A stretch of DNA of 64,000 bases from Candidula unifasciata. Lineage: Eukaryota > Mollusca > Gastropoda > Stylommatophora > Geomitridae. The stretch lies in NCBI GenBank assembly GCA_905116865.2, contig CAJHNH020004890.1, positions 946,001-1,010,000 of the forward strand, in the 5' to 3' direction. This document shows, piece by piece, positions 55,601 to 63,146 of the stretch. A model generated the notes under the pieces. That model did not search any database. It was given only the letters and a program-made list of their open reading frames with translations, and was not told where the DNA came from. A program made the translations under genes and the position numbers. How positions within the stretch are numbered: the stretch's first letter is position 1; the number at the start of each line of letters is the position of its first letter.

Positions 55601-58600
55601 TAGCTTACCTAGGCACAATGAGCTATATTAAATAGTTACAATGAGCTACATTTAATAGGTGTGATGAGTTACCTTTCATAGGTACAGTGAGCTATATTTC
55701 ATAGATGCTATGATCTACATTACAAAGGTATAATGAACTACATTACAAAAGTATAATTAGTTATATTGCAAAAAATATAATCAGCTACAATTCATAAAGT
55801 GAGCTACATTTACATGTACAATGAGCTATATTTTATAGGTATAATCAGCTATATCACACAGTTACAATGAGCTACATTTTATAGGTATAATCAGCTATAT
55901 CACACAGTTACAATGAGCTACATTTTATAGGTATAATCAGCTATATCACACAGTTACAATGAGCTACATTTTATAGGTATAATCAGCTATAGCGCACAGT
56001 TACAATGAGCTACATTTTATAGGTATAATCAGCTATATCACACAGTTACAATGAGCTACATCCTACAGACACGATGAGCTACATTCTATAGGTACCTTGA
56101 GCTAATTCACATAGCAAAAACAGGCTACATAACATAAGCACAAACAGGCTACATAACATAAGTACAAAAGGCCGCATTACACAAGTGCAAAAAATTTAAA
56201 AACAGTGTGAATGCTAAGCCATACTTATTTTGTATGACAGGTCTGGCAGAATAACACTTGTCCTCCTGGATGCCAAGTCTATGTTGTTTGTCGTAGTTTC
56301 ACCATAATGTACAGGGCTGGAGTTGACAGACAACAGGCTGCTAGTGGTCAGGCTCGGAGAATCAGATACATCTGGGGACAGATACAGAGAACAGCAAATA
56401 ACTATCTATAAAATATGTTTCCAACAAAATATTTATGAAGCTTCCAAAAGCTGGTTTTTTAGTTAGTCAGTCGAGGTTTCAACATCACCACATTTGGGTT
56501 TCCCCATACTTGCTCTGTTCCTGTGCCAGTGAATCAAATGAAATGTCTCTCACTGTCCCACTTCAAAAACTGGTGAGCAACCAGTTCTGGAACAATCCGG
56601 AAACATGCCCATGCAGTAAATGCATATTTCAGTTGCTCGAGGCGGCAAGGCCAACAATCGCCACCAGAAATGCAGTTTGTTGTTGATGGAAGTATTCAGG
56701 CACAAAAAGTTGGTTTCTATACACACTGATAGCTGGTCTGATAGCATATCCAGGAACTGGAGTGTGAAGTGTTTGGTTTGTATATATTCTCTGCCATGTC
56801 ATATGGGATGTGGTGTACAGTACTTTTCCTCAACAATTCTCAGAAAATTCTGAGTGTGTGTGTGTGACATTCAAAATCTAATTTACTGAGTAAAGTTGTT
56901 CAAACTGCACACAAGAATATCTTAAGATTCAACCAATCAACTGACAGTTCTTTTCCATCTGAGTCATCTTTAGTTTTGAGGTGTACAGATTTCTCCGTCA
57001 ACAACAACAAAACATGCCATCAGATAATTGTTTGTTGTTGTTGTTGTTGATAAACAGTATAGATGTCCTGTACCGACCACAGTGCTGGTCGACTACTGGC
57101 TCTTTTTCCAGGAACAAGACCCTCCATGACTATTCTCCCCAAATCATATGGCAGAAGTATTTTGTTTAAGTGTAACGATGCTTTTTATAAGGTGCCGCTC
57201 CCAGGCTTATCAAGATGCAAACTGCAAAGAATGTCAGCATTTTCCCTCTTTTTGATAACTGATGTTATGAATACAAAAATGCAACAAAGAAGCAATAAAG
57301 CCAATCAAATTTTAGGCAGAATAGCGCCAATTTTTAAATGCAAGCATGTGAATGTTTGAACAACTGATCAACATCATGGCACACGGGTAGTAACCCATAA
57401 GTGCTCCGTTCTTCTTCTTACTCAAGTCTAAATCCGAAGAGCTCAGCACAGTGCACAAGCTCTGTAGCACAGGCAAGGATCCTGAAATGCTTTGGGTAGA
57501 TTTTAAACTCCAAATTTTGCCCGGGCAGCGCCATTAGGCTACTCTTTTCGATTTCTAACTGTCAAGGGATTTTTTACGTGAGTAACAATGCACACAGGCT
57601 CCGATCTCACTACCCAGAGATCAAGGGAAACTACTAGAAGTCCAAGTCCACGTGAAAAGATCCCAGCTTTTACCGGGGATTGAACCCGGCACCTGTAGCA
57701 CTCGAGGTGGACACCATACCTAGGGACCATGCAGCCTCCCTGTGCAACCAAGTGAATATGAACACTAAAAGAACACCATTCAACACAATATTTTTAAAAG
57801 CGCTATGCTATCAATGTCAAACATGGATACTGTCTTCAGAAGAAATGATACAAATGAAATGTTCATGTGCTATGCTAGGTGTAACGAGGATTGATCGACT
57901 TAGGAACTATGATATCAGAACCAATACTGAACTTAATATTAACAGGTACAACAAATCAAATGGTTTGACCATGAAACAATACTGGCATCAGACTGGGCAC
58001 CACAGAGAGCACTGCTATACAAATGCAGTGGTAACAGATGCAGGTATAAGGACCGCAGAAATATAAGAGACATTTAAAAGTACTTTATATGAAGTGAACA
58101 GTCTAGCGATCCCTTCCTGCCCTGATGTTGCGAAGTATCCGAGGAGTAGAGAAAAAAAGAAGATGCTATGAGAATTTTTCCATAACATTTAAATTGTAAA
58201 GCTCTGGTTTTCCTCTTTAGTGATTGCAAAATAGTTCATGGCTCAAAAATCTGTTATGTTGCCAAAGGAAAGCTGCCTGTTCTCAGGATTTTTACCTGAG
58301 GAAAAAAGTGAAGATAAGATTATAAACGATCCATATACATACCAGTGTCAACAGGGGAACACATCCTCTGGTCGATGATGCTACTTATTCGAACTCTTCG
58401 ACCTTTCTTTCTGGGCTTGACCGAGGATCCTGCAGTCTTTAAGCAAGAGGAGATAGATGGTGCTTTCTGTTCTTTCAGGTGCGGAGTGAAACACTCTCCT
58501 CCATCCCTTGCTGGAACTCTGGGAACTGAGAATGAAGAATTGTATCATAGTGTCATCATAACATGTGTGGACAGCTTATGAAGACTACAATTACTTTAAT

Positions 58601-60872
58601 TGATTATGCATGTTTGTATCTGTGACTCAGCCGTTTTAGATTGATTTCTTACCTTCTTGTCACTGACAATCCTCTTGTCTTCTGCTTGTGCATGTAGTTT
58701 ATAAATCTTCCATAACAACATTTTCTTCTTCTCTCAGCATTGATAGGCTGGTTGTTCATGCACTTCTTCTGGACTCTGGTTCTAGAACTTAAATTCTGCA
58801 TGCAGATCTGTTTTACAGTTCTAGCATACTTGCATACAGACTTGAAGATAAGTGGCCTTATATGACATGCTTGTCAGGGGCCAGTGGGTCTGTTATCTCC
58901 CCATGGGAACCCAGAACTCACCCAGGGATAAAAGTATTTGGATCTGTGATCTCCTCCCAGTTTCAAAGTCTGATAACCGACATGCTCAGTTGTTTATTGA
59001 TTTATTCTAAAAATACCAGTCTGGTTTTGGCATACAATTTCATACAGATTTAACTAGCCCGACGGAAAACTGGACAGAGAAATTAGCTCCAGATGTGCCA
59101 AAGCTAATCAAGTAATGGGCAACTCTCTCCCATGTTAACACACAAGCAGATACCTCGGAGTACTAAAGTGAATCTTATCAGAACTATTTTTTGGCCAACA
59201 CTATGCTATCAATGCCAAACGTGGATACTTACATCCTCCAATGAACGTAAAATTGTGACAACAGAGATGAAATGCCTTAGAAGAGCTGCAGGAGTTTCAA
59301 GGAAAGACAATACGAAATCATGAAATCAGACAAATGCTAGGAATAAAGCCAGTCTTACAGGTCATCAAAGAACAACAAATGAAGTGGTTAGGACACCTAA
59401 CAAGAATGCCCTGGTACTTTCTGCCCCAGCGAGCCACACTAAAACGTTACAACAGGTATAGAGTGAGTGGAAGACCTCGGAAAATATGGAGTGATGTCAT
59501 TAAGAAAAGCCTTACAGAAATGAACATCAGTCTTAATAGTGCTCTTGACAGAGCTCATCAGCGTACATTACATCTCCCGTGGACACTTCGATGAGGTACA
59601 AGGTGGAAGAGAAGAAGATGAAGACAGTGTAATGCCTACTAAGACACTGCAACTGTCTTCATCTGCCAGTAGTCCAATTTCTACATAAATACAGCTTAGA
59701 TCTACCTAGAACATTCTGTCAACACAATTATCTAGTGACATACACATCTCCTACATCTGACAGTTCACTAAACATCTATCAACCAAAAACATCGAAACAA
59801 CATTGTTCTCCATATTCACACACAAAAATGATGTTCAGATGTAAAAAGTTTAACACCCACAAGCCGACAGATCCCTATTATCCTCCACTTCTGCCTTCAC
59901 CTGCCGTGCATGAGAAGAGAACAGCTTGTGGCCCTGCCCTTTATGGGTGGCACTGCTACTGTCCTGAGATGTCAAGGTACAACATCTTAAAGGTCGACAA
60001 TTCATCAACTTCTTGCTCTCGGATCAGATTCTGAGCGATAACAGCAGCTGTGCTGGTACCTGGTGATGTTGCATTCTAACAGTGTCCGAAACATTTTTGA
60101 TCATTTGTCTTTCAGTATATTTGACACAAGGTATTTTTAAAACAATATATCTGATATAATATTATTTGACACTTTATCTCAGATGTTTGTACTGCTGGCT
60201 TTCCTCTGGCATTTTCTGTGTCGGTTTTATATATGTGAGCCATCTACAGTCTCTAAGTTTTAAATTGGTAGCAGAGTGTTGGCATGAAGATGTTGTCTAT
60301 AATCTGCTGCCATACAGAAATTACATTTGGATGTCATAATAACACTGATCTAACTGCACTTGCTTGTTGTTGGATCTTATGTCAAATCCATGACATGACA
60401 CAGCTCTTAGTGGACTACAGCTTCAAAAATCCAAAAGATGAGACTTTCGCATCCACCCACACATATCATAGACAACTAGAAACTTCCAACAAATAACAAG
60501 ATTAGAAAAGTTTAGTGTCCGCTCACATATCCCACAGATGAAAATTACATCTTCCAACACCTAAAATATAGCACCCACACACACTAACTACAACTTTAAT
60601 CTGCAAACTGAAGGTTGGCATTCACCCACACCTTGCAGACACTTTCTACAGCCTCCAACATCTGAAAGATGAACAGTTTAACATTCACCCACATACCTCA
60701 CTAACAACCACTACAGCTTCAAAACTGCACAGACAATTCACCACATGACAACAGTCAATGACAAACCTGAAGCTGGACTACAGCTTCCAATATCTAAATG
60801 ATAAGAACTTGGACCCCTTGATCGTCGGAAGGATATTCCACTCCTTGGTGTTACCTTGGGCAGACTGCTCAT
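40468..60872 (-). CDS. CENPC: CENP-C, inner-kinetochore protein (8 well-supported exons, N-terminus unresolved)
   Basis: CENP-C binds CENP-A nucleosomes and the Mis12 complex and builds the inner kinetochore. Supported exons in transcript order are 58525-58343, 56371-56225, 53623-53510, 53027-52929, 50581-50453, 45283-45111, 43479-43389 and 40607-40468. All phases join, giving about 357 residues. The CENP-C-motif region is RRSARTR followed by GEEIIYRRDSSGFGLVV. The cupin fold follows, with VINPDTNEPVILELI, MFTTGELNMRAL, ILYVICGKVLLRI, DTGDSFFIPRG and SYSIKNLRREIAKLYF, which aligns block by block with the human C-terminus as I recall it. Candidate 5' exons lie at 59901-59963 and 60767-60872. 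Human CENP-C is about 940 aa, so upstream sequence may be missing or the protein is short. Introns carry an antisense LINE and many arrays. Confidence 0.88.
40660..40920 (+). repeat. Dispersed repeat family E, sense
   Basis: 'CTTCTTCGCATTCACCAGCT', 'GAAGTTCTGGTTGTTTATCC', 'CTTGCCTCTCAGGCAGATG' and 'CAATGTGCTTGTCAGGGGGC'. It begins about 50 bases past the exon boundary, in the last CENP-C intron. Confidence 0.72.
40985..41130 (+). mobile_element. SINE family A, 3' half
   Basis: 'GTCCTGGGAAGTAAAGTAGT', 'CTGGTCTATAAAAATGTAAG' and 'GTGCCAAAGGCGTGTC' in family order. Confidence 0.6.
41289..41515 (-). repeat. Dispersed repeat family E, inverted
   Basis: A 12-base C run is followed by 'TTTCCTTTGAAGTCAAACTG', 'TGAGAGGTGAGGAACCAACA', 'GCCTGCATACAAATAAGCCA', 'AAAGTCCAGAGTGGATGAGC' and 'GTTTACAGCCGGTGAATGCG'. 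Confidence 0.72.
41637..41825 (-). mobile_element. SINE family A, diverged
   Basis: 'ACTGGCACCCAATGGGTGAT', 'AGCACCAAGCCAGCC' and a terminal 'CCATGCTATCACAGCTTCC' follow family order with many changes. Confidence 0.5.
41828..42295 (-). pseudogene. LINE C-terminal fragment, inverted
   Basis: Two overlapping minus frames carry 'RRTLVYIMMMVKWEGERGKG', 'RPKEKMLDSLTSRHGRSS' and 'SELTKYMRQK', the basic end of a non-LTR protein. Upstream 'HGKLDYKE' type sequence occurs near 42180. One frameshift separates the frames. Confidence 0.65.
42340..42660 (-). mobile_element. SINE family A-like, heavily decayed
   Basis: 'CTTTACTTCTCAAAATATCTCC', 'AAGCTTAGTTGACCC' and 'GCATCTAGCTATTTCC' suggest the family. 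The repeated 'GCCACCAGAATATTTCATGT' block (42351 and about 42672) flanks it, possibly as a duplicated segment. Confidence 0.4.
42661..43388. other. CENP-C intron segment, no gene
   Basis: Two related stretches ('ACAGATCATCCTCACTGCAT' near 43050 and 'CAGGTCATCTTCAATGCATA' near 43133) form an old ~80-bp duplication. Confidence 0.4.
43389..43479 (-). CDS. CENPC: CENP-C exon, cupin core strand
   Basis: Acceptor CAACTTGTAG, then ILYVICGKVLLRINSVSTIV, DTGDSFFIPR and donor GTAAGC in phase 1. It matches the human ILVFYVNFGDL and STGDSFYVPSG blocks. Confidence 0.9.
43625..43830 (+). mobile_element. Possible LINE 3'-end scrap
   Basis: The frame reads 'QQPQKLWTDNIKDILRLRSM' and then 'TTARSVHWITNDSSP', which resembles the GRP-W-DNI segment at the end of non-LTR proteins. 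It is short and isolated. Confidence 0.4.
44385..44645 (-). mobile_element. SINE family A, nearly complete
   Basis: 'GGGTGTATAGGGCTAGACCT', 'TGGCGCTTGGTGGGTGATG', 'CAGCATCACACTGATCACC' and GGCTGGGTCCACC are present. The exact B-box complement GGATCCGAACC is at about 44587 and the head 'GCATCTAATCACTAGACCAT' follows. Confidence 0.82.
44646..45110. other. CENP-C intron segment, no gene
   Basis: A/T homopolymers at 44650-44672, otherwise no recognised feature. Confidence 0.4.
45111..45283 (-). CDS. CENPC: CENP-C exon, start of the cupin domain
   Basis: Acceptor TTTCCTTTCAG, then AG completing a Glu codon, LIARSDSATWYGPDLDPITG, TEPVALCLHLKQQMFTTGEL, NMRALAEKPCEYTEHTL and donor GTAGGA in phase 0. 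The MFTTGEL block corresponds to human FFSTGKL. Confidence 0.9.
45284..45849. other. CENP-C intron before the LINE, no gene
   Basis: No ORF or repeat was recognised. Part of it could be LINE 5' UTR. Confidence 0.35.
46014..46476 (+). pseudogene. LINE ORF, N-terminal part of endonuclease
   Basis: Starts at the ATG of MSKFKNTYEIGRRLVYQGPR. An upstream frame extends to 45888 but looks like leader. A basic stretch RRRKSGRESKK precedes LNILQLNICG. The frame is lost in the six-A run at 46471-46476. Confidence 0.75.
46477..48612 (+). pseudogene. LINE ORF, endonuclease C-half plus reverse transcriptase
   Basis: A continuous frame of about 700 codons with GDFNGHS, SDHKPI, the RT entry block KSPGPDKIHNEML, 'YRPISLTSCLGKVAERMI', motif A VDLQQAYDRV, motif B LPQGSSLSCT and motif C YADD. 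All catalytic Asp residues are present. It ends in CFQN-stop after a one-base shift. Confidence 0.88.
48613..49955 (+). pseudogene. LINE ORF, linker, RNase H and zinc knuckle
   Basis: After the frameshift it continues 'LETLDRVQNNALRLICGAMQ', is broken by TGA at 48747-48749 and then stays open to 49955. The RNase H catalytic set D-E-D-D is complete, with the conserved His in PGHSGT. The C-terminal knuckle spacing is CX2C-X8-H. Confidence 0.85.
49990..50230. other. No gene seen
   Basis: Sequence between the LINE tail and the 73-bp repeat. Nothing recognised. Confidence 0.35.
50231..50466. repeat. 73-bp tandem repeat containing the end of a CENP-C exon and its donor
   Basis: CACCTAAAATCACTGGC occurs at 50304, 50377 and 50450, exactly 73 bases apart. 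The last is the true exon end plus splice donor on the minus strand. Between them 'GAAAGGGTGTAACTCTCATG' type sequence repeats. Confidence 0.85.
50453..50581 (-). CDS. CENPC: CENP-C exon between motif and cupin
   Basis: Acceptor TTTCTTACAG, then KAMNVPAKPPKRLSTHWKVD, DVITSSNEVPVINPDTNEPV and IL, with donor GTGAGT in phase 1. PVINPDTNEPVIL aligns with human VKDPETREIIL. Confidence 0.88.
50582..51509. other. CENP-C intron, no gene
   Basis: AT-rich with no recognised element. Short ORFs have no domain. Confidence 0.4.
51510..51800 (-). repeat. Repeat family F, inverted third copy
   Basis: The minus strand reproduces the core of 4050-5260: 'GAGGCTTCTATAAACGCAGA', 'GGCAGGGGCAGAGCTTGGGC' and 'CACATATTGAACC'. 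It shows the repeat is dispersed. Confidence 0.6.
51801..52928. other. CENP-C intron, no gene
   Basis: The 51880-52090 part resembles inverted LINE 3' sequence ('CTGCCAGCCGGTGTAGGCGT'), but not firmly. Otherwise nothing. Confidence 0.35.
52929..53027 (-). CDS. CENPC: CENP-C exon after the CENP-C motif
   Basis: Acceptor TGTCTCTGACAG, then GFGLVVDSIQPSVGEAKVKA and LEEQRRRKLKQRK, a basic coiled stretch. The donor is GTAATA, weak but the only one that keeps phase with the next exon. FGLVVDSIQPS aligns with human GFVISGVLSPD. Confidence 0.8.
53510..53623 (-). CDS. CENPC: CENP-C exon carrying the CENP-C motif
   Basis: Acceptor TTTCTGTTGTAG, then RPESSQMQQGLRRSARTRVM, RLNSHKGEEIIYRRDSS and donor GTAAAT in phase 1. 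The arginine run RRSARTR that contacts the nucleosome acidic patch in studied CENP-C is kept. The conserved Pro-x-x-aromatic-Trp that follows is replaced by Arg-Leu-Asn-Ser-His. Confidence 0.85.
53755..54005 (-). mobile_element. SINE family B, inverted
   Basis: 'ATAAGTGCTCTGCCACCATT', 'CTGTCCGCCTGTGTCGCCGT', 'ACCCCAGAGTGTTAAC' and 'TCCTATCGACTGCACTAAC' (tRNA-like A-box region on minus). It matches 62462-62725. Confidence 0.8.
54100..54190 (-). mobile_element. tRNA-like SINE head
   Basis: The minus strand has 'GGCTGTCCAAATGGTTAGAA' and GGTTCAAATCC. The ends do not pair as a tRNA acceptor stem, so this is a SINE rather than a tRNA gene. Confidence 0.55.
54185..54330 (+). repeat. Short tandem repeat, ~20-bp units
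   Basis: 'GGGTACAATCAGCTAAGTT' with 'GCATAGG' or 'ACTTGG' variants, about six units. Related in sequence to the larger array at 55590-56180. Confidence 0.8.
54595..55375 (-). pseudogene. LINE reverse-transcriptase fragment, inverted
   Basis: Minus frames carry 'DCTNYRGILLLSHTGKMYAK' (RT entry), 'EAQMGFRQIRSCTVAIYTLR' and motif A-like 'LTFIDQGKPSIES' shifting to 'FVDIHRPGKAFNRVDRNMLW'. Then comes 'GDQVLI' (eroded YAGD motif C). It ends at the left with 'CTTCTTCTTTTTCTC', the inverse of a (GAA)n tail. Confidence 0.8.
55590..56180 (+). repeat. 46-bp dimeric tandem array with decayed flanks
   Basis: CAGCTATATCACACAGTTAC plus AATGAGCTACATTTTATAGG plus TATAAT repeats about five times at 55845-56080. 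Each unit is two related ~23-bp halves. Outside this core single 20-23-bp halves diverge. It ends about 45 bases from a CENP-C exon. Confidence 0.85.
56225..56371 (-). CDS. CENPC: CENP-C exon, Ser/Thr-rich linker
   Basis: Acceptor TCTGTCCCCAG, then VSDSPSLTTSSLLSVNSSPV, HYGETTTNNIDLASRRTSVI and LPDLSYK, with donor GTATGG in phase 1. An alternative donor at ACAA-GTGTTA would shorten it by nine codons and also keeps phase. Confidence 0.77.
56372..57359. other. CENP-C intron, no gene
   Basis: Includes a (CAA)4 then (GTT)6 inverted pair at 57000-57050. Short ORFs lack domains. Confidence 0.4.
57360..57740 (-). mobile_element. tRNA-derived SINE, third type, inverted
   Basis: The B-box complement GGGATTGAACCCGG lies at about 57677-57690. 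The tRNA-like 'GCATGGTCCCTAGGTATGGT' head is on the minus strand at the right end. The left end shares 'ACCCATAAGTGCTC' with SINE family B. Confidence 0.65.
57741..58165 (+). pseudogene. LINE reverse-transcriptase C-terminal fragment
   Basis: 'LCYQCQTWILSSEEMIQMKC' followed by 'VTRIDRLRNYDIR', a degenerate form of the 59040-59640 element. The 3' part matches 19258-19412 and ends 'AGAGAAAAAAAGAAG'. Confidence 0.7.
58343..58525 (-). CDS. CENPC: CENP-C exon, basic linker (most 5' secure exon)
   Basis: Acceptor TTCATTCTCAG (or a second AG seven bases on), then PRVPARDGGECFTPHLKEQK, APSISSCLKTAGSSVKPRKK and GRRVRISSIIDQRMCSPVDT, with donor GTATGT in phase 1. It joins in frame to VSDSPSL. The basic KPRKKGRRVR patch is consistent with a DNA- or nucleosome-contacting region but is not a motif I can name. 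Confidence 0.75.
58725..58935 (+). repeat. Dispersed repeat family E, sense, diverged
   Basis: 'TTCTTCTTCTCTCAGCATTG', 'TTCTAGAACTTAAATTCTGC' and 'ATATGACATGCTTGTCAGGG' keep the family order. Confidence 0.65.
59040..59640 (+). pseudogene. LINE C-terminal fragment with (GAA)n-like tail
   Basis: Frames: 'LTHKQIPRSTKVNLIRTIFW', LCYQCQTWILT, TTEMKCLRRAAGVSRKD, a frameshift at about 59320, then QQMKWLGHLTRMP, SGRPRKIWSDVIKKSL and LNSALDRAHQRTLHLP. The tail GAGGTACAAGGTGGAAGAGA is shared with the nested insert at 30742-30860. Confidence 0.82.
59901..59963 (-). CDS. CENPC: Candidate upstream CENP-C exon (unconfirmed)
   Basis: Bounded by acceptor ACATCTCAG and a strong donor GGCAG-GTGAAG. One frame reads TVAVPPIKGRATSCSLLMHG and would join the second acceptor of the next exon. 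Just 5' (about 59970-60050) another open stretch STAAVIAQNLIREQEVDELS exists in an incompatible frame. The true exon structure here is unresolved. Confidence 0.35.
60405..60815 (+). repeat. Degenerate ~75-bp repeat
   Basis: 'ACTACAGCTTC.AA.ATC..A.A.GATGA', 'ATTCACCCACA' and 'CTACAGCCTCCAACATCTGA' recur with heavy drift. The resemblance is by eye. Confidence 0.5.
60767..60872 (-). CDS. CENPC: Candidate CENP-C initiating exon (unconfirmed)
   Basis: ATG opens MSSLPKVTPRSGISFRRSRG, which resembles the Arg-rich N-terminus of animal CENP-C. The 3' boundary is uncertain: a donor-like CAG-GTTTGT at 60766 lies inside the degenerate repeat, and an earlier weak site is possible. Confidence 0.35.
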
Positions 60873-60971
60873 AAGCTGTAACTTTGGGGGGCTGCAGTCT
60901 TTTCAAAGAGCAAAAGTAAACAGAATGTATTTGGTATGTTACTGATGTGATGTGCTTCTATAAAGACAGTG

Positions 60972-61236
60972 TAAGAAAAAAAAAAACAGTAAAGGTCTCT
61001 TTTCCACGCCTTTAGGTGTATAGGGTATATAGGGCTATATTTTTATAGACCAACCGGCACAAGATGGGTGATGTGGTCAGCATGACGATGGTCACCTTTA
61101 CTTCCCGGGACTGCACCCGCTACCCACTCAAGAGTGGGTCGACCTGGGGATCAAGGTAATTTTTTTAAAAAGGGAGCGAACCCATGACCTTCCAATCCGT
61201 ATGCGAGCATCTAGCCGCTACGCCACGGCGACTCCC
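60972..61236 (-). mobile_element. SINE family A, complete, with ~12-bp TSD
   Basis: 'GGTGTATAGGGTATATAGGG', 'GGTGATGTGGTCAGCATGAC', 'AGTGGGTCGACCTGGGGATC' and the head 'GCATCTAGCCGCTACGCCAC' are well kept. The flanks ATAAAGACAGTG (60960-60971) and ATAAGGACAGTG (61237-61248) differ at one base. Confidence 0.87.
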
Positions 61237-61462
61237 ATAAGGACAGTGAGTCTTTGAAATTGTTTTATCATAAACTGGAAAAATTACCCTGTGGTTAAAT
61301 GTACGTTACATATTTATAGCTAAACATGCTCAAATTTAACAAGCACTAAAATAAGAAAGATATGGGTTGAGAACATTAGGATGTCCAAGAATAAGTCTAA
61401 AAAGAACATTGCTGACTGAGGCCAAAGGTGCTAAAACTGATTGCATTCATGACAGAAGGATT

Positions 61463-62456
61463 GCACAGAATGGAGGACAAGACTGGAAGCTCTGTGTTTT
61501 GATAGCACAGAATGGAGAACTAGATTGGGAGTTCTGTGTTTTGATTGCACATAATGGAGGACTAGATTGGGAGCTCTGTGTTTTGATAGCACAGAATGGA
61601 GGACTAGATTGGGAGCTCTGTGTTCTAACTGCACAGAATGGAGAACTAGATTGGGAGTTCTGTGTTCTGACTGCACAGAATGGAGAACTAGATTGGGAGC
61701 TCTGTGTTCTGATAGCACAGAATGGAGGACTAGATTGGGAGCTCTGTGTTCTGACTGCACAGAATGGAGGACTAGATTCGGAGCTCTGTGTTTTGATAGC
61801 ACAGAATGGAGAACTAGATTGGGAGCTCTGTGTTTTGATAGCACAGAATTGAGAACTAGATTGGGAGCTCTGTGTTCTGACTGCACAGAATGGAGGAATA
61901 GATTGGGAGCTCTGTGTTTTGATAGCACAGAATGGAGGACTAGATTGGGAGCTCTGTGTTGTGATAGCACAGAATGGAGGACTAGATTGGGAGCTCTGTG
62001 TTCTGACTGCACAGAATGGAGGACTAGATTGGGAGCTCTGTGTTTGATAGCACAGAATGGAGGACTAGATTGGGAGCTCTGTGTTCTGATAGCACAGAAT
62101 GGAGAACTAGATTGGGAGCTCTGTGTTCTGATAGCACAAAATGGAGGACTAGATTGGGAGCTCTGTGTTCTGACTGAACAGAATGGAGGACTAGATTGGG
62201 AGCTCTGTGTTCTGACTGCACAGAATGGAGGACTAGATTGGGAGCTCTGTGTTCTGACTGCACAGAATGGAGGACTAGATTGGGAGCTCTGTGTTCTGAC
62301 TGCACAGAATGGAGAACTAGATTGGGAGCTCTGTGTTCTGATAGCACAGAATGGAGGACTAGATTGGGAGCTCTGTGTTCTGACTGCACAGAATGGAGGA
62401 CAAGACTGGAAGCTCTGTGTTCTGATAGCACAGAATGGAGGACTAGATTGGGAGTC
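61463..62456 (+). repeat. 42-bp minisatellite, ~24 units, open on both strands
   Basis: GCACAGAATGGAGGACTAGA plus TTGGGAGCTCTGTGTTCTGA plus TA or CT. Spacing is 42 almost throughout, with one-base losses such as near 62044. Because 42 is a multiple of three, long ORFs of 160-476 codons run on both strands. The rare 'GACAAGACTGGAAG' variant occurs only in the first unit and the penultimate one. Confidence 0.93.
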
Positions 62457-62461
62457 TGTGT

Positions 62462-62725
62462 TTTGAGTTACAAAACCGTAAGTGCTCTGCCACCAGTACG
62501 GGCGGCTAATAAGAAACTGTCCGCCTGTGTCGCCGTCCGCATGTAACTCTGTGGCTACAGCGACGTTCCTTAATTTACCCCAGAGTGTCAACTCTGATAC
62601 CCATTTCCTAGAGGCTGGGTGAACCCCGGCAGCCGATCGGTTTTGAACACTGACCGTGGGCTGCAGCGAGTCACAGCTGGATTTGAAAGCGAGCCTCTTA
62701 TCGACTGCGCTAACGCGGCCCCGTA
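62462..62725 (-). mobile_element. SINE family B, inverted, well preserved
   Basis: 'GTAAGTGCTCTGCCACCAGT', 'GTCCGCCTGTGTCGCCGTCC', 'CTTATCGACTGCGCTAACGC' and GGCCCC. On the minus strand the head reads GTTAGCGCAGTCGATAAGAG, close to a tRNA 5' half with its A box. It directly abuts the 42-bp array. Confidence 0.85.
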
Positions 62726-63146
62726 ACAGGACAGTGATAATAATGATGTCTGAAAATACAATGTCTGAGTTTTTATGATATAAAAAAAAATATGATCTCA
62801 AAATATATTTTAGAGTGCGCTTTAACCCTTTTACCCTTGACACTAAAAAAAAAAGGGCCATGACCCCGTGAAAACTCAGGGAAACAATCAGCTACAACCA
62901 CAGAAACATTTGCTTCAACACAGGTCACTAATAAATTCATTGTTTTTTATGGACTGTTTTCATTTTCTTTTCCCGAAATATAAAAAGACATATGGAAGGA
63001 GTAATTGGTAAACACTAACAGGGTGAAGCTTTTAATCAAAATAGAATATGCCCCACCTCCCTCTTCCGAGCCTTTAAAAAATAACTAAAATAAAATGCGA
63101 GGCCAACTTGGCTTTAAAAAAAAAACTTAACAGAAAATCCCCCCAT
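62726..63146. other. No gene seen
   Basis: A/T-rich spacer with short homopolymers before the terminal satellite. Confidence 0.45.

Noticed and set aside
61431..62861. 476-codon minus ORF and the 299-codon plus ORF as protein genes
   Set aside because: They are frames of a 42-bp minisatellite, open on both strands by unit length, and the minus frame runs through a SINE.
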